Assembly: GCF_023094165.1 (NCBI RefSeq)
Contig: NZ_JALMDK010000009.1
Coordinates: 186,001-250,000 of the forward strand
Reading direction: 5' to 3'
Origin: Crossiella sp. S99.2
GTDB taxonomy: Bacteria > Actinomycetota > Actinomycetes > Mycobacteriales > Pseudonocardiaceae
DNA length: 64,000 nucleotides
In this document: one piece after another, positions 1 to 10,400 of the stretch
Numbering within the stretch: the first letter of the stretch is position 1
Layout of the letters: each line of letters begins with the position of its first letter
The notes under the pieces: model-generated
Seen by the model: only the letters and a program-made list of their open reading frames with translations
What the model was told of the DNA's origin: nothing
Database searches by the model: none
Position numbers and translations under genes: made by a program

Positions 1-264
1 GGGCCGTTCGAGTCATCCTCTGCTCTTCCAGGCAGCATAAGCGTAGAACCGGTTGACACCTGTCCGCGGGCAGCACAAAACTGGGCGACGGTCCTTGTGT
101 GGCCGTTGTGTGAGGGGAAAAGGGGTGGGGATCCCGGCACGTACCGCGTTCTGACGTGATCAATTGCTTGCAGCGGTTGGTCTGGCGTTGGCGTGGTTTC
201 TGGGGGTCTTATTCTGCATGTGCTCTTTTCCTTGAACGCCGCTGTTTCGAGGAATGGAGGTGGC
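1..264. other. non-coding leader upstream of the eCIS operon
   Basis: No convincing gene lies here. The plus-strand reading frames crossing it (from 156 and 193) are respectively a frame shadow and an over-extended start of the sheath gene. A TTGACA at 53-58 is a possible -35 element. The best -10 candidates around 75-82 are poor, so a promoter here is only a possibility. The last ten bases before the sheath gene contain its ribosome binding site. Confidence 0.6.
53..82 (+). promoter_or_regulatory. possible sigma70-like promoter for the eCIS operon
   Basis: A perfect TTGACA sits at 53-58. The A-rich stretch 75-82 (ACAAAACT) falls at roughly the right spacing but matches the -10 consensus poorly. 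Transcription from here would give a leader of about 180 nt before the sheath gene. This is a weak call based on one hexamer. Confidence 0.25.
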
Positions 265-2157
265 ATGCCCGTCACGCCGACCTATCCAGGCGTCTACATC
301 GAGGAGCTGCCCAGCCGGGTCCGCACGGTCGCCGCGGTCTCGACCTCGGTGACCGCCTTCGTCGGCTACACCAGCCGCGGCCCGGTCAACGAGGCCGTCA
401 CGATCACCAGCTTCGCCGACTTCGAGCGTCGCTTCGGCGGCCTGGCCGGCGCCAGCGCGGTCAGCTACGCCGTGCAGCAGTTCTTCCTCAACGGTGGCAC
501 CGTCGCCGTGATCGTCCGGGTCGCCAAGGGCGCCGAACACGCCACCGCCGGTATCTACAGCCGGGCCGACGCCGGGAAGAAACGAGTACTCACCCTGCGC
601 GCTCGTGAGCCAGGGACCTGGGGAAACGGGTTGCGGGTGAGTGTTGATCACGGCACTCCGACGCCGGATGCCACCTTCAACCTCCAGCTCAGCCACCCCA
701 GCGGGCAGCGGGAGAGCTACGCCGACCTGTCCATGGATCCCGACCACGAACGGCACGTCGCCGTCGTGGTCAACGGCAGTTCCCGGCTGGTCACCCTCAC
801 CGTGGACAACGATCCCGAGCCCACCCAGCGGCCGGACCCGGTCGGCACCAGCTCCGGCAAGTTCCCCGGCGCCGCGCCCGACCCCTCCGGTGAGCTGGAA
901 GTTTCCGTGCTCGGCGGGTCGACCGTGCACAAGCTGACCCTGCTCAAAGCCGGCGATCCCAAGCCCGCCAACCTGATCGAGCTGGCGTTGCTGCTGGAGA
1001 ACAGGCTGCGCACGCTGCCGGACACCCCCGGTGATCGCACCTACGGCGCGGCCACCGTCACCGTGCGCGGGCACCGGCTGCAGGTCGTCGCCGGCACCGC
1101 CGACGCGGGTGTGGTGCTCAAACTCGAAGGCGCGGTCGGCAACAACCTCGGCTTCGGCGGCGGTCGCAACGTCACCGCCTACGCCTTCGGCGGCGGCGAG
1201 AACGAGGGCCAGGCCCCCGGCAAGGCGGGCGAGGACGGCGATCTGCCGGGGCACACCGAGCTGATCGGCAACGAGGGCGCCAAGACCGGGCTCTACGCGC
1301 TGCGCGATGTCGACGACGTCGGCCTGCTCGCCCTGCCCGAGGCCGCCGCGCTGCCCGGCGACACCGACCTCACCCGGATGGTCGACGTGCTCGGCCACGC
1401 CGGCAGGCTGTGCCGGACCAAACGGATGTTTCTGCTGGTGGACGCGCCGGCCGCGTGGTCGAGCGTGGACGCGGTGCGGGCCAACCTGCACCGGCTCGGC
1501 TCGGTCCGCAGCGACCACGCCGCGCTCTACTTCCCGCGGCTGCACCTGCTCGACCCGCTCAGTGGACGGCTGCGTGCCTTCCCGCCCTGCGGCGCGGTGG
1601 CCGGCGTGATGGCCCGCACCGACGCCGAACGCGGCGTGTGGAAAGCCCCCGCGGGCACCGAGACCAGGCTCAACTCGGTGCAGGGCCTGACCGTGCCGAT
1701 GACGGATCCGGAGAACGGCCTGCTCAACCCGCTGGCCGTGAACTGCGTCCGGTCCTTCCCGGTGATAGGCCCGGTGGTCTGGGGCGCGCGCACCCTCGAC
1801 GGCGCGGACGCGACCCCCTCGCAGTGGAAGTACGTGCCGGTCCGGCGTACCGCGCTGATGATCGAGGAAAGCCTGTATCGCGGCACCAAGTGGGTGGTTT
1901 TCGAGCCCAACGACGAACGGCTCTGGGCACAAATTCGACTGAATGTCGGCGCATTCATGCACTCGCTGTTCGAGCGCGGCGCATTCCAGGGCACCTCGGC
2001 CAGGGACGCCTACTTCGTGAAATGCGACAAGGACACCACGACGCAGAACGACATCAACAGCGGCGTGGTGAATGTCCTGGTCGGCTTCGCCCCGTTGAAA
2101 CCGGCGGAGTTCGTGATCATCAAGATCGAGCAGCTCGCCGGACAGATCGAGGTCTAG
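265..2157 (+). CDS. eCIS contractile tail sheath protein
   Basis: 630-residue contractile sheath subunit of a phage-tail-like injection system; it polymerises around the inner tube and contracts to drive it into a target. The N-terminus (TPTYPGVYIEELPS, then VTAFVGYTSRGP at about 30-41) and the C-terminal ~105 residues (IEESLYRGTKWVVFEPND, NVGAFMHSLFERGAFQGTSA, and an ending of alternating hydrophobics) are characteristic of the phage sheath family. The central part, about residues 130-330, is more variable and is probably surface-exposed. The ATG at 265 is chosen because GGAGG (256-260) lies 4 nt upstream and the family N-terminus begins there; the open frame extends upstream to 193 without family similarity. 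First gene of the cluster; the tube gene follows after 8 nt. Only one sheath gene is present, whereas PVC and Afp carry several paralogues. Confidence 0.96.
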   Translation: MPVTPTYPGVYIEELPSRVRTVAAVSTSVTAFVGYTSRGPVNEAVTITSFADFERRFGGLAGASAVSYAVQQFFLNGGTVAVIVRVAKGAEHATAGIYSRADAGKKRVLTLRAREPGTWGNGLRVSVDHGTPTPDATFNLQLSHPSGQRESYADLSMDPDHERHVAVVVNGSSRLVTLTVDNDPEPTQRPDPVGTSSGKFPGAAPDPSGELEVSVLGGSTVHKLTLLKAGDPKPANLIELALLLENRLRTLPDTPGDRTYGAATVTVRGHRLQVVAGTADAGVVLKLEGAVGNNLGFGGGRNVTAYAFGGGENEGQAPGKAGEDGDLPGHTELIGNEGAKTGLYALRDVDDVGLLALPEAAALPGDTDLTRMVDVLGHAGRLCRTKRMFLLVDAPAAWSSVDAVRANLHRLGSVRSDHAALYFPRLHLLDPLSGRLRAFPPCGAVAGVMARTDAERGVWKAPAGTETRLNSVQGLTVPMTDPENGLLNPLAVNCVRSFPVIGPVVWGARTLDGADATPSQWKYVPVRRTALMIEESLYRGTKWVVFEPNDERLWAQIRLNVGAFMHSLFERGAFQGTSARDAYFVKCDKDTTTQNDINSGVVNVLVGFAPLKPAEFVIIKIEQLAGQIEV

Positions 2158-2165
2158 GGGTACTC

Positions 2166-2690
2166 ATGGCCGAGTTCACCGTCAACCCGCAGCGGTTCGA
2201 CCCGTACAAGAACTTCAAGTTCCTGGTGGTCTGCGACGGCCGCGTGGTGGCAGGCGTGTCCAAGATCAGCCCGCTCAAGCGCACCACCGAGGTGGTCAAG
2301 CACCGCAGCGGCGGTGACGCCAGCTCACCGCGCAAGTCGGCGGGCCGCACCGAGTTCGAGGCGATCACCCTGGAACGCGGGGTCACCCACGACCCGGACT
2401 TCGACCGCTGGGCCAACAAGGTCTGGCTGGTCGGCCAGGGCCGCGGCGCGGAGATGTCGCTGCGGGACTTCCGCAAGGACATCGTCATCCAGGTGCTCAA
2501 CGAGTCCGGTCAGGTCGCCTTGGCCTACAAGGTCTACCGGGCCTGGCCGAGTGAGTACCAGGTGCTGGGCGAGCTGGACGCGAACGCCAACGCGGTCGCC
2601 ATCCAGAGCCTGAAGCTGGAATGCGAGGGCTGGGAACGGGACTACGAGGTCGCCGAACCGGAGGAACCGTCGCTGAGCAACCCGGCCTGA
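2166..2690 (+). CDS. eCIS inner tube protein (T4 gp19/Hcp-like)
   Basis: 174-residue inner tube subunit that stacks as hexameric rings inside the sheath. The pattern at residues 8-30 (FDPYKNFKFLVVCDGRVVAG), then KISPLKRTTEVVKHRSGG (about 34-51) and the late segment with YKVYRAWPSEYQVLGELDAN, is typical of the phage tail tube gp19 family as found in eCIS. Length matches the usual 145-175 residues. It starts 8 nt after the sheath stop, with AGGGGT immediately upstream of the ATG. In this family the tube lumen often carries effector proteins, which makes it the likely partner of the large DUF4157 protein downstream. Confidence 0.95.
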   Translation: MAEFTVNPQRFDPYKNFKFLVVCDGRVVAGVSKISPLKRTTEVVKHRSGGDASSPRKSAGRTEFEAITLERGVTHDPDFDRWANKVWLVGQGRGAEMSLRDFRKDIVIQVLNESGQVALAYKVYRAWPSEYQVLGELDANANAVAIQSLKLECEGWERDYEVAEPEEPSLSNPA

Positions 2691-2694
2691 GCCG

Positions 2695-3414
2695 ATGGCG
2701 GCGCCGAGTGAGCTGCTGGATGCCTGGGAGCGCGGGCTGGCGGCCGGACACACCCAGCGCGCGCTCCTGCTGCACCGGCTGGCCCGCCCGGCGGCCGGTG
2801 CCACCGAGCTGCTCGCGGCCCCGGTAGGGCAGCGGGACCGCGAGCTGTTCGGGCTGCGCCGGGAACTCTTCGGCGACCGGCTCAACGGGCGGCTGTCCTG
2901 CCCGGACTGCGCCGAGGAACTGGAGTTCGACTTCACCGCGGGCGCGGTGCTGGCCATCGGCCCGACCGCCGAAGCGGTGCAGGTCGAACACGGCGGCTAC
3001 CGGGTGCGGGTGCGCCCGCCGACGCCGGCCGACGTGCTCGCCGCCGGCGCGGCAGGCCGGGACGCGCGGGCCGCGTTGCTGCGGCGGATCGTGCTGACCG
3101 CCACCCGCGACGGCCACCCGGTCCGCGCCGACGACCTCCCGCCGTCGGCGCGGACCGCGGTGGCCGAGGCCGTCGCCCGGCTCGACCCGGCCGCCGAGGT
3201 GCTGCTCGACGTGCCCTGCGTGGCCTGCGGCAGCCGGGCCAGGGCCCTGCTGGACATCGCCGCCTACCTGTGGGCCGAACTCGACTCCTGGGCCCGCGGC
3301 CTGCTGCTCGACGTGCACGCCCTGGCCGGGGCCTACGGCTGGACCGAGCCGGAGGTGCTCGCGCTGAGCCCCACCCGCCGCCGCTACTACCTGGAGCTGG
3401 TGGGACATGACTGA
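2695..3414 (+). CDS. eCIS baseplate-associated protein with Cys4 motif
   Basis: 239-residue protein that occupies the slot after the tube gene in many actinobacterial eCIS loci. It resembles the T4 gp26/baseplate-hub accessory group. Two CxxC pairs (CPDC at about 66-69, CVAC at about 174-177) are spaced as in a structural zinc site. Around residues 100-125 the VRVRPPTPADVLAAG segment, followed by a helical repeat with LLRRIVLTA, fits the family. No signal peptide or membrane segment is visible. The ATG at 2695 lies 4 nt after the tube stop, and the gene overlaps the next by 8 nt, so it is translationally coupled. A role in baseplate hub assembly is known only by analogy. Confidence 0.75.
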   Translation: MAAPSELLDAWERGLAAGHTQRALLLHRLARPAAGATELLAAPVGQRDRELFGLRRELFGDRLNGRLSCPDCAEELEFDFTAGAVLAIGPTAEAVQVEHGGYRVRVRPPTPADVLAAGAAGRDARAALLRRIVLTATRDGHPVRADDLPPSARTAVAEAVARLDPAAEVLLDVPCVACGSRARALLDIAAYLWAELDSWARGLLLDVHALAGAYGWTEPEVLALSPTRRRYYLELVGHD

Positions 3415-4087
3415 GCCCGACTTCCTCGACCGGCTGCTCGCCCGCTGCCTGCCCGGCGCGGGCCTGCCCACCGACGCCACCCCGGTGCGGCCCCGGCTGA
3501 ACCAGCTCTTCGAGCCTTCCGTACTCGCGGCGGCGGAACCCGATCCCGCCGAGCCACCGCGGGCCACCACCCCGGCCGTCGCAGGTCCGGGGAGCCCGGC
3601 GGCAGCGCCGCGCGCCGTCCCACCACCGGCCGCCGCACCCGTGGCGGAATCGGTTCCGGTGCACTCACCGACGGCAGGCCCGCCGGTGACCGCGTCCGCC
3701 GGGGCCGAGCCGGTGTCGACGCCGGCGCTGCTGCCGGTGCGCACCGTGGTTGAACCCGGGTGCCAGCAGAACCGTTCTGTCAACGAGACCATTACGGAGC
3801 GGCGGATCCCGGTTACCGCCGCTCTACCCCACGGGCCGGCCGATGTGGAATCCCCAGCCGCATCGGTCGGCCCCGCAGCCCCACCGCGGCCTGGGCCTCG
3901 ACCCCAGGCCGCGGTGACGCCACGGCGGCGGCGCGCGGTAGAACCCGCGCCGCCGTCGGTGACGGTCAGCATCGGCAGGCTGGAGGTCACCGCCACCGCG
4001 CCGGATCCCCTTGCCCGGCAACGGGACCGGCCGAGCCGGACGGAACCGGCGCTGGGCCTGGCCGAGTACCTCGGCGGTGACCGATGA
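3407..4087 (+). CDS. Pro/Ala-rich eCIS protein with conserved C-terminal motif
   Basis: 226-residue protein. The first ~30 residues (FLDRLLARCLPG, RPRLNQLFEP) form a short conserved head. Residues about 40-180 are Pro/Ala-rich and probably disordered. The C-terminus carries VTVSIGRLEVTATAP followed by LGLAEYLGGDR, a tail motif I recognise from proteins at this position in other eCIS loci. Biochemical function is unknown. It overlaps the preceding gene by 8 nt and the next by 4 nt (ATGA), so it belongs to the same operon. It may be a flexible assembly factor or scaffold. Confidence 0.7.
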   Translation: MTEPDFLDRLLARCLPGAGLPTDATPVRPRLNQLFEPSVLAAAEPDPAEPPRATTPAVAGPGSPAAAPRAVPPPAAAPVAESVPVHSPTAGPPVTASAGAEPVSTPALLPVRTVVEPGCQQNRSVNETITERRIPVTAALPHGPADVESPAASVGPAAPPRPGPRPQAAVTPRRRRAVEPAPPSVTVSIGRLEVTATAPDPLARQRDRPSRTEPALGLAEYLGGDR

Positions 4088-5304
4088 GCAACACCCTGGC
4101 CATCGCCACCGTCACGCACGCCCTGTGCGGTTACCTGGCCCGGTCACTGGACGTCGGGATCGCGGTCAACGTCAACCCGCAGAAACCACCGGCCGATCCG
4201 CCATCGGACCCGACCATCACGGTGTTCCTGTACCAGGTCACCCCGAACGGCTCGCTGCGCAACGCCGACGCGCCCACCCGCGGCCCGGACGGCGCGGTGC
4301 TGCGCAAACCCCAGGCCGCGCTGGACCTGCACTACCTGATCAGCTTCTACGGCGAGGAGGCCAGCGCGCTGCCGCAGCGGTTGCTGGGCAGTGTGGTGCG
4401 CGCGCTGCACGAGGACCCGATCCTGTCCCGCAAGGACATCGAGGACGCGGTGCTCTTCCACCCCCATCTGGCCGGCAGCGATCTGGCGGCCAGTCCGCAC
4501 AAGGTCCGGTTCACCCCGGCCCAGCTCGACCTGGACGACCAGTCGAAGCTGTGGTCGATGCTGTTCCAGACGCCGTACGCGGTGTCGCTGCACTACCTCG
4601 CCTCGCTGGTGCTGGTGGACGGCCGCAGCACCCCGCAGGCCGGGAAACCGGTGCTGCGCAGGCACATCCACGTCGAACCGTTCGTCCGGCCGGTGGTGGA
4701 GCAGGTGCTCTCACTGCCGCCGGGCGCGGATCCGGCCACCCCGCCGGACACCGGGCCGATCACCGCGGACCGGGATCTGGTGCTGACCGGGCTCAACCTC
4801 GGCCGCCCCGACCCGGTCGCGCTGGTCGGCGGCCTGGTCGCGCCGGTGCGCCGGATCGCCGACGCCCAGGTGGTGCTCGGCCAGCCGGCCAACCTGCCGC
4901 CAGGGGTGCACACCGTGCAACTGCGCTACCCGGTCCAGCTCGATCCGGCCAGCGAGCCGCGGCCACTGCTGGAATCCACTGCCGCGCCCTATGTCCGGCG
5001 GCCCCGGGTGCTGCGCGCGGAACGACGTGGGCAGGGCGTGTGGCTGCGGCTGGACATCCCGGTCGAGGCCGATCAGCGGGCCCAGCTACTGCTCGACGGC
5101 ACCGGCGTGCGGGGCCGCAGTTACCAGTTCACCGCGCCGTTCCCGCTGGTCGGGGTGCCCGAACCGGTGCGGGAACTGACCGTGCCGATCAAGAACGTGG
5201 TCGCCGGACGCTACCTGGTGCGGGTGCAGGTGGACGGCGCGCAGAGCCCGCTGGACTTCGCCGGCGGCGCGTTCACCGGACCAAGCGTGGAGATCACCGG
5301 CTGA
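4084..5304 (+). CDS. DUF4255 protein, eCIS tube terminator (Pvc16/Afp16-like)
   Basis: 406-residue DUF4255 family protein. In Afp and PVC the homologue caps the tube/sheath and sets particle length. The first ~170 residues carry the domain: NTLAIATVTHALCGYL at the start, then DPTITVFLYQVTPNGSLRN, YLISFYGEE and LLGSVVRALHEDPILS. The C-terminal half has Ig-like beta-strand patterns (about 215-400), an extension common in actinobacterial versions. It overlaps the upstream gene by 4 nt and precedes the ATPase gene by 17 nt. It is a hallmark gene for calling this locus an eCIS rather than a prophage. Confidence 0.9.
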   Translation: MSNTLAIATVTHALCGYLARSLDVGIAVNVNPQKPPADPPSDPTITVFLYQVTPNGSLRNADAPTRGPDGAVLRKPQAALDLHYLISFYGEEASALPQRLLGSVVRALHEDPILSRKDIEDAVLFHPHLAGSDLAASPHKVRFTPAQLDLDDQSKLWSMLFQTPYAVSLHYLASLVLVDGRSTPQAGKPVLRRHIHVEPFVRPVVEQVLSLPPGADPATPPDTGPITADRDLVLTGLNLGRPDPVALVGGLVAPVRRIADAQVVLGQPANLPPGVHTVQLRYPVQLDPASEPRPLLESTAAPYVRRPRVLRAERRGQGVWLRLDIPVEADQRAQLLLDGTGVRGRSYQFTAPFPLVGVPEPVRELTVPIKNVVAGRYLVRVQVDGAQSPLDFAGGAFTGPSVEITG

Positions 5305-5321
5305 GGAGAGGGGGTCGGCGG

Positions 5322-7204
<1,883 letters not shown>

Positions 7205-7214
<10 letters not shown>

Positions 7215-7453
7215 GCATCGAGATCGGCGAGCTGGCGCTGACCGGCTTCGGGCGGATCAACGCCGACCGGGTGGCCGAGTCCTTCCAACGGGAACTGACC
7301 CGGCTGCTCACCCAGCACCCCGTTCCGTTCACCGGACGGGAAATCGACCTGGTGGGCGGGGCGCCGCCGCTACCGCCCACCAGGTCTGCCCGCAGACTGG
7401 GGCAGGCGCTGGCCAGGGCCGTCCACAGTGGACTGTTGGCGGCCGGCCCATGA
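7205..7453 (+). CDS. small conserved eCIS protein
   Basis: 82-residue protein between the ATPase and the DUF4157 gene, overlapping the former by 10 nt and the latter by 4 nt (ATGA). It begins with SIEIGELALTGF and has a helix INADRVAESFQRELTRLL, a pattern recurrent in small proteins encoded beside DUF4157 genes in eCIS loci. No catalytic motif is apparent. Its size and coupling to the cargo gene suggest a chaperone or adaptor for the DUF4157 protein, which is inference. A perfect GTCCACAGTGGAC palindrome lies in its 3' part (7421-7433). Confidence 0.72.
7421..7433. repeat. GTCCACAGTGGAC palindrome (1 of 6 perfect copies)
   Basis: A 13-bp near-perfect palindrome that recurs at 16004-16016, 19999-20011, 25764-25776, 27689-27701 and 37881-37893, with one-mismatch copies at 24433 and 48425. 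It is used in three different reading frames (VHSGL here, STVD in four, GPQWT in one), so the DNA word, not a peptide, is conserved. Confidence 0.8.
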
Positions 7454-10400
7454 CCAGATCCGTCGAGCGCCGCCCGGCCAAACCCCCGGAGCGGAAGAAA
7501 CCGGACGCCACCGCGGCCAGGGCCCCGCGCGAACTCCGCGAGGTGCTGGCCGCCCCCGGCCACCCGGTCGACCCCGGCCTGCGCCGCGAACTGGAAACCA
7601 GGCTGGGCCACGACTTCAGCCGGGTCCGGGTGCACACCGACCAGGACGCGGCCACCGTCGCCGAGCTGGTCGGCGCGGAGGCGGTCACGGTCGGCCAGGA
7701 CATCTTCTTCGCCAAGGGCCGCTACCGCCCGGAAACCGTCGAAGGCCGCCACCTGCTGACCCACGAACTACTGCACACCATCCAGACCCCGCACCCCATG
7801 GGCGAACTGGCCGTCGGCCGCGATCCGGGCGCGGTCAGCACCCCCGGCCAGCCGGCCGAACGCGAGGCCGAGGCGCTGGCCGAACGACCGGGCGAGGTCG
7901 TGGAGAAGGCCAGGGCGGCCGGGTGGATGCGCTACGCCACCACGACCGCGGACCACCTGCGCACCGAACGACTGGACCCGGCGACGCTGGTGGATCGCCT
8001 GGTGGCGGCGGTGTTGCGGAGCCTGCGCGGGGACCCGACGGACGCCTCCGGGCGGGTGCGGTTGCAGCTGGGGCGGTTCACGCCGGAGCTGCGGGAGACG
8101 GTGCTGGCGCGGTTGGAGCGGCGACTGCCGTCGGCGGAGTACGCGCGGGTGCTGGCACTGATGGCGGAGGTCGACGAGACCGCGGCCGCGCCGGAGGTCG
8201 AGAACGCCGCCGTGCCCGAGCCGGTAGTGGAACAGCCCACGCCGGAACTCGAACCCGAGCCCGAGCCGGAACCCCAGCCGGCGCCGGAGCCGCAGGAGCC
8301 GGAAACCGAGCCGGAGCAGCCGGAACCTCAGCCCGAGCCGGAGCCGGAGCAGCCCGCGGAACCGGAGCCGGAGAAGAAGGAAGAGGAAAAGGAAGAGGAG
8401 AAGAAGGAGGAGCAGCCCCAGGAGGAGCCGGGGCAACCCGCTCCGGAGCAGGCCGCCCGGGAAGCCGCCGCCCAACCCGCGGCCCAGCTGCCCGGCGCCC
8501 TCGGCGCGCCCACCGCAGCGGGTCCACCGGCCGGTGCGACCCCGGAACCGCTCGCCGCCAGGGCCGATCCACGCGAGCCCGCGGTGCAGCCGGAACGTGT
8601 CGAGGCCGCTGTCACCGGCCCGGAAAGCCCGCTGGCCCGGCACGGTTTGCTGGAACGCGAGGAAACCGCTGCAGAACCACCGGAACAGGAGCAGCCGCTC
8701 GGCCTGGAGCCGGGCGCGGAGTCCGAAGTGGACACTCCGGACCCGGAACCGCCGGAGCAACCGGCCCAGCCGGAACTGACGGCCGAGGACCACCTTCCGG
8801 CCGGGGACCTGGATGTCTCGCGGGTGCCGACCGCGGATCAGTTGACGTTGCCCGTGGGCGGCACGCCACCGGCTCCGGCGCAGGCGCCGAGTTTCCCCGC
8901 ACCACCGCCGACGAAGGCCGAGCAGACCCCGGAACCACCGGAAGTGGACGACCCGGAACCCGAGGCGCCGGTCGCAGCCGAACCGGCCCCGGCCGAGGCC
9001 GCGCCGCCGCAAGCCGCTCCGGCGGAACCGGCCGCACTCGCCACGCAGGAGCGCCCCGCCGAACCCGTCCCGGCCGCCGAATCGGCCGAGATGCCCGGTG
9101 CCGCAACGGAATCCGGTCCCGCGCAGGCTCCGGTCCCCGGTCCGGGCGGCGGTGTCCAGGATGGCCTCGGCACTCAGCCCGATCTTGGTGCACCCGGCCC
9201 CGGCGCTGCCGGCGCCAACACCCCCGGCCCCGCTGGTCCCGAGGCATCGCTCGAACCCGGCGGTGGCGCCTGCGCCGGTGCCCCCGAAGCCACCACCACA
9301 GCCGCCGCCCCCGAATCCGCCCCCGCGGGCGGAGGCGCCGCCCCGGCCCCGGCCGCCGCCCCGGCCGAACAGCAACCCGCCACCCCCGACGTCTCCAGCC
9401 AGCCTCCGGAAGCCGCGCTCGCCGCGGTCGGCACCCTGCCCATCGACCGCATGCAGACCTCGCTGTCCCAGGTCGACGCCTCGGTCACCCGCACCGTCGG
9501 CGAGCAACAGTCCGCGCTGCAGGCCGCGCCGCCCAGCATGGAACGGCCGGTCGGCGCGCCGCAGACGCTCGACGGTCCTCCGCGGGTCGCGCCGCCAGGG
9601 GATCCGGAGCGGGCCAGGTTGGAGCGAGCCCAGGCCGAGGAGGCGGATCGGCAGAAACAAGCCAAGTCTGAGCAGGTCCACAGCGAGCAGCAGCCGGTGC
9701 CGCGGCCGCACCTGGCCGGGGACACCCAGGGCAAGGTCACCCCGGGCGATGTGCAGAACGTGCAGCAGGCGGTGCGGAATGTGCCGACCACCGATCCGGC
9801 GATGAACACCACGGTCGCGCCGCCGCCGAAGGTCGAACTGACCGGGCAGGCCGATCCGGCGCGCACCGACGAACAGCAGCACAAGCTCGCCGAGCAGTCC
9901 CGGCAGCTGCACAACACCGGGCGCGAGGAGTCGGCCAAACCCCTTGGCGAGGACCAGATCTTCCCGAACGTGCCAGCCGAAACCCTGGCCGCCGAGGTCC
10001 CGGCGCCCGCCGGTGGCCAGGCCGCGCCCGGTCCCGGCGGACCCGCCCCGGACCAGGGCATCGCCGTTGTCGCGCAACAGGAACGCGGTCCGCAGGTGCA
10101 GGCCGCGGTGTCCCAGGGGCAGGGGCAGCTGGGCACGGAACGGCAGGGTCACGAGCAGTCGGTGGCGCAGGAGAACGCCCGGCACGAGTCCGAGGTGACC
10201 CGCACCGTCGCGGAGAACTCGCAGGCCCAGGCCGCCGAACGGGGCAAGGTCGGCACGGACGCCGCGGCCAAGCGGGAGGAGTGGCGGGCCGAGCAGGACC
10301 AGAAGATCGAGGAGAACAACGAGCAGGCGGTCAAGGAGCACGGCAAGGCCAACGGCGAGGTGGTCAAGCAGAAGACCGAGACCGACGAGGCCAACGCGCG

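Noticed and set aside
160-1962. 600-residue minus-strand frame opposite the sheath gene
   Set aside because: No recognisable domain and fully antisense to a confirmed structural gene.
4011-5321. upstream extension of the ATPase frame
   Set aside because: This part overlaps the DUF4255 gene entirely, is Arg/Pro-rich without family similarity, and a ribosome binding site supports GTG 5322.
7705-7790. reading the DUF4157 HELLH motif as the toxic activity itself
   Set aside because: The HExxH motif is general to DUF4157 modules across eCIS cargos with many different C-termini; it more likely acts in loading or processing, while the C-terminal domain varies.
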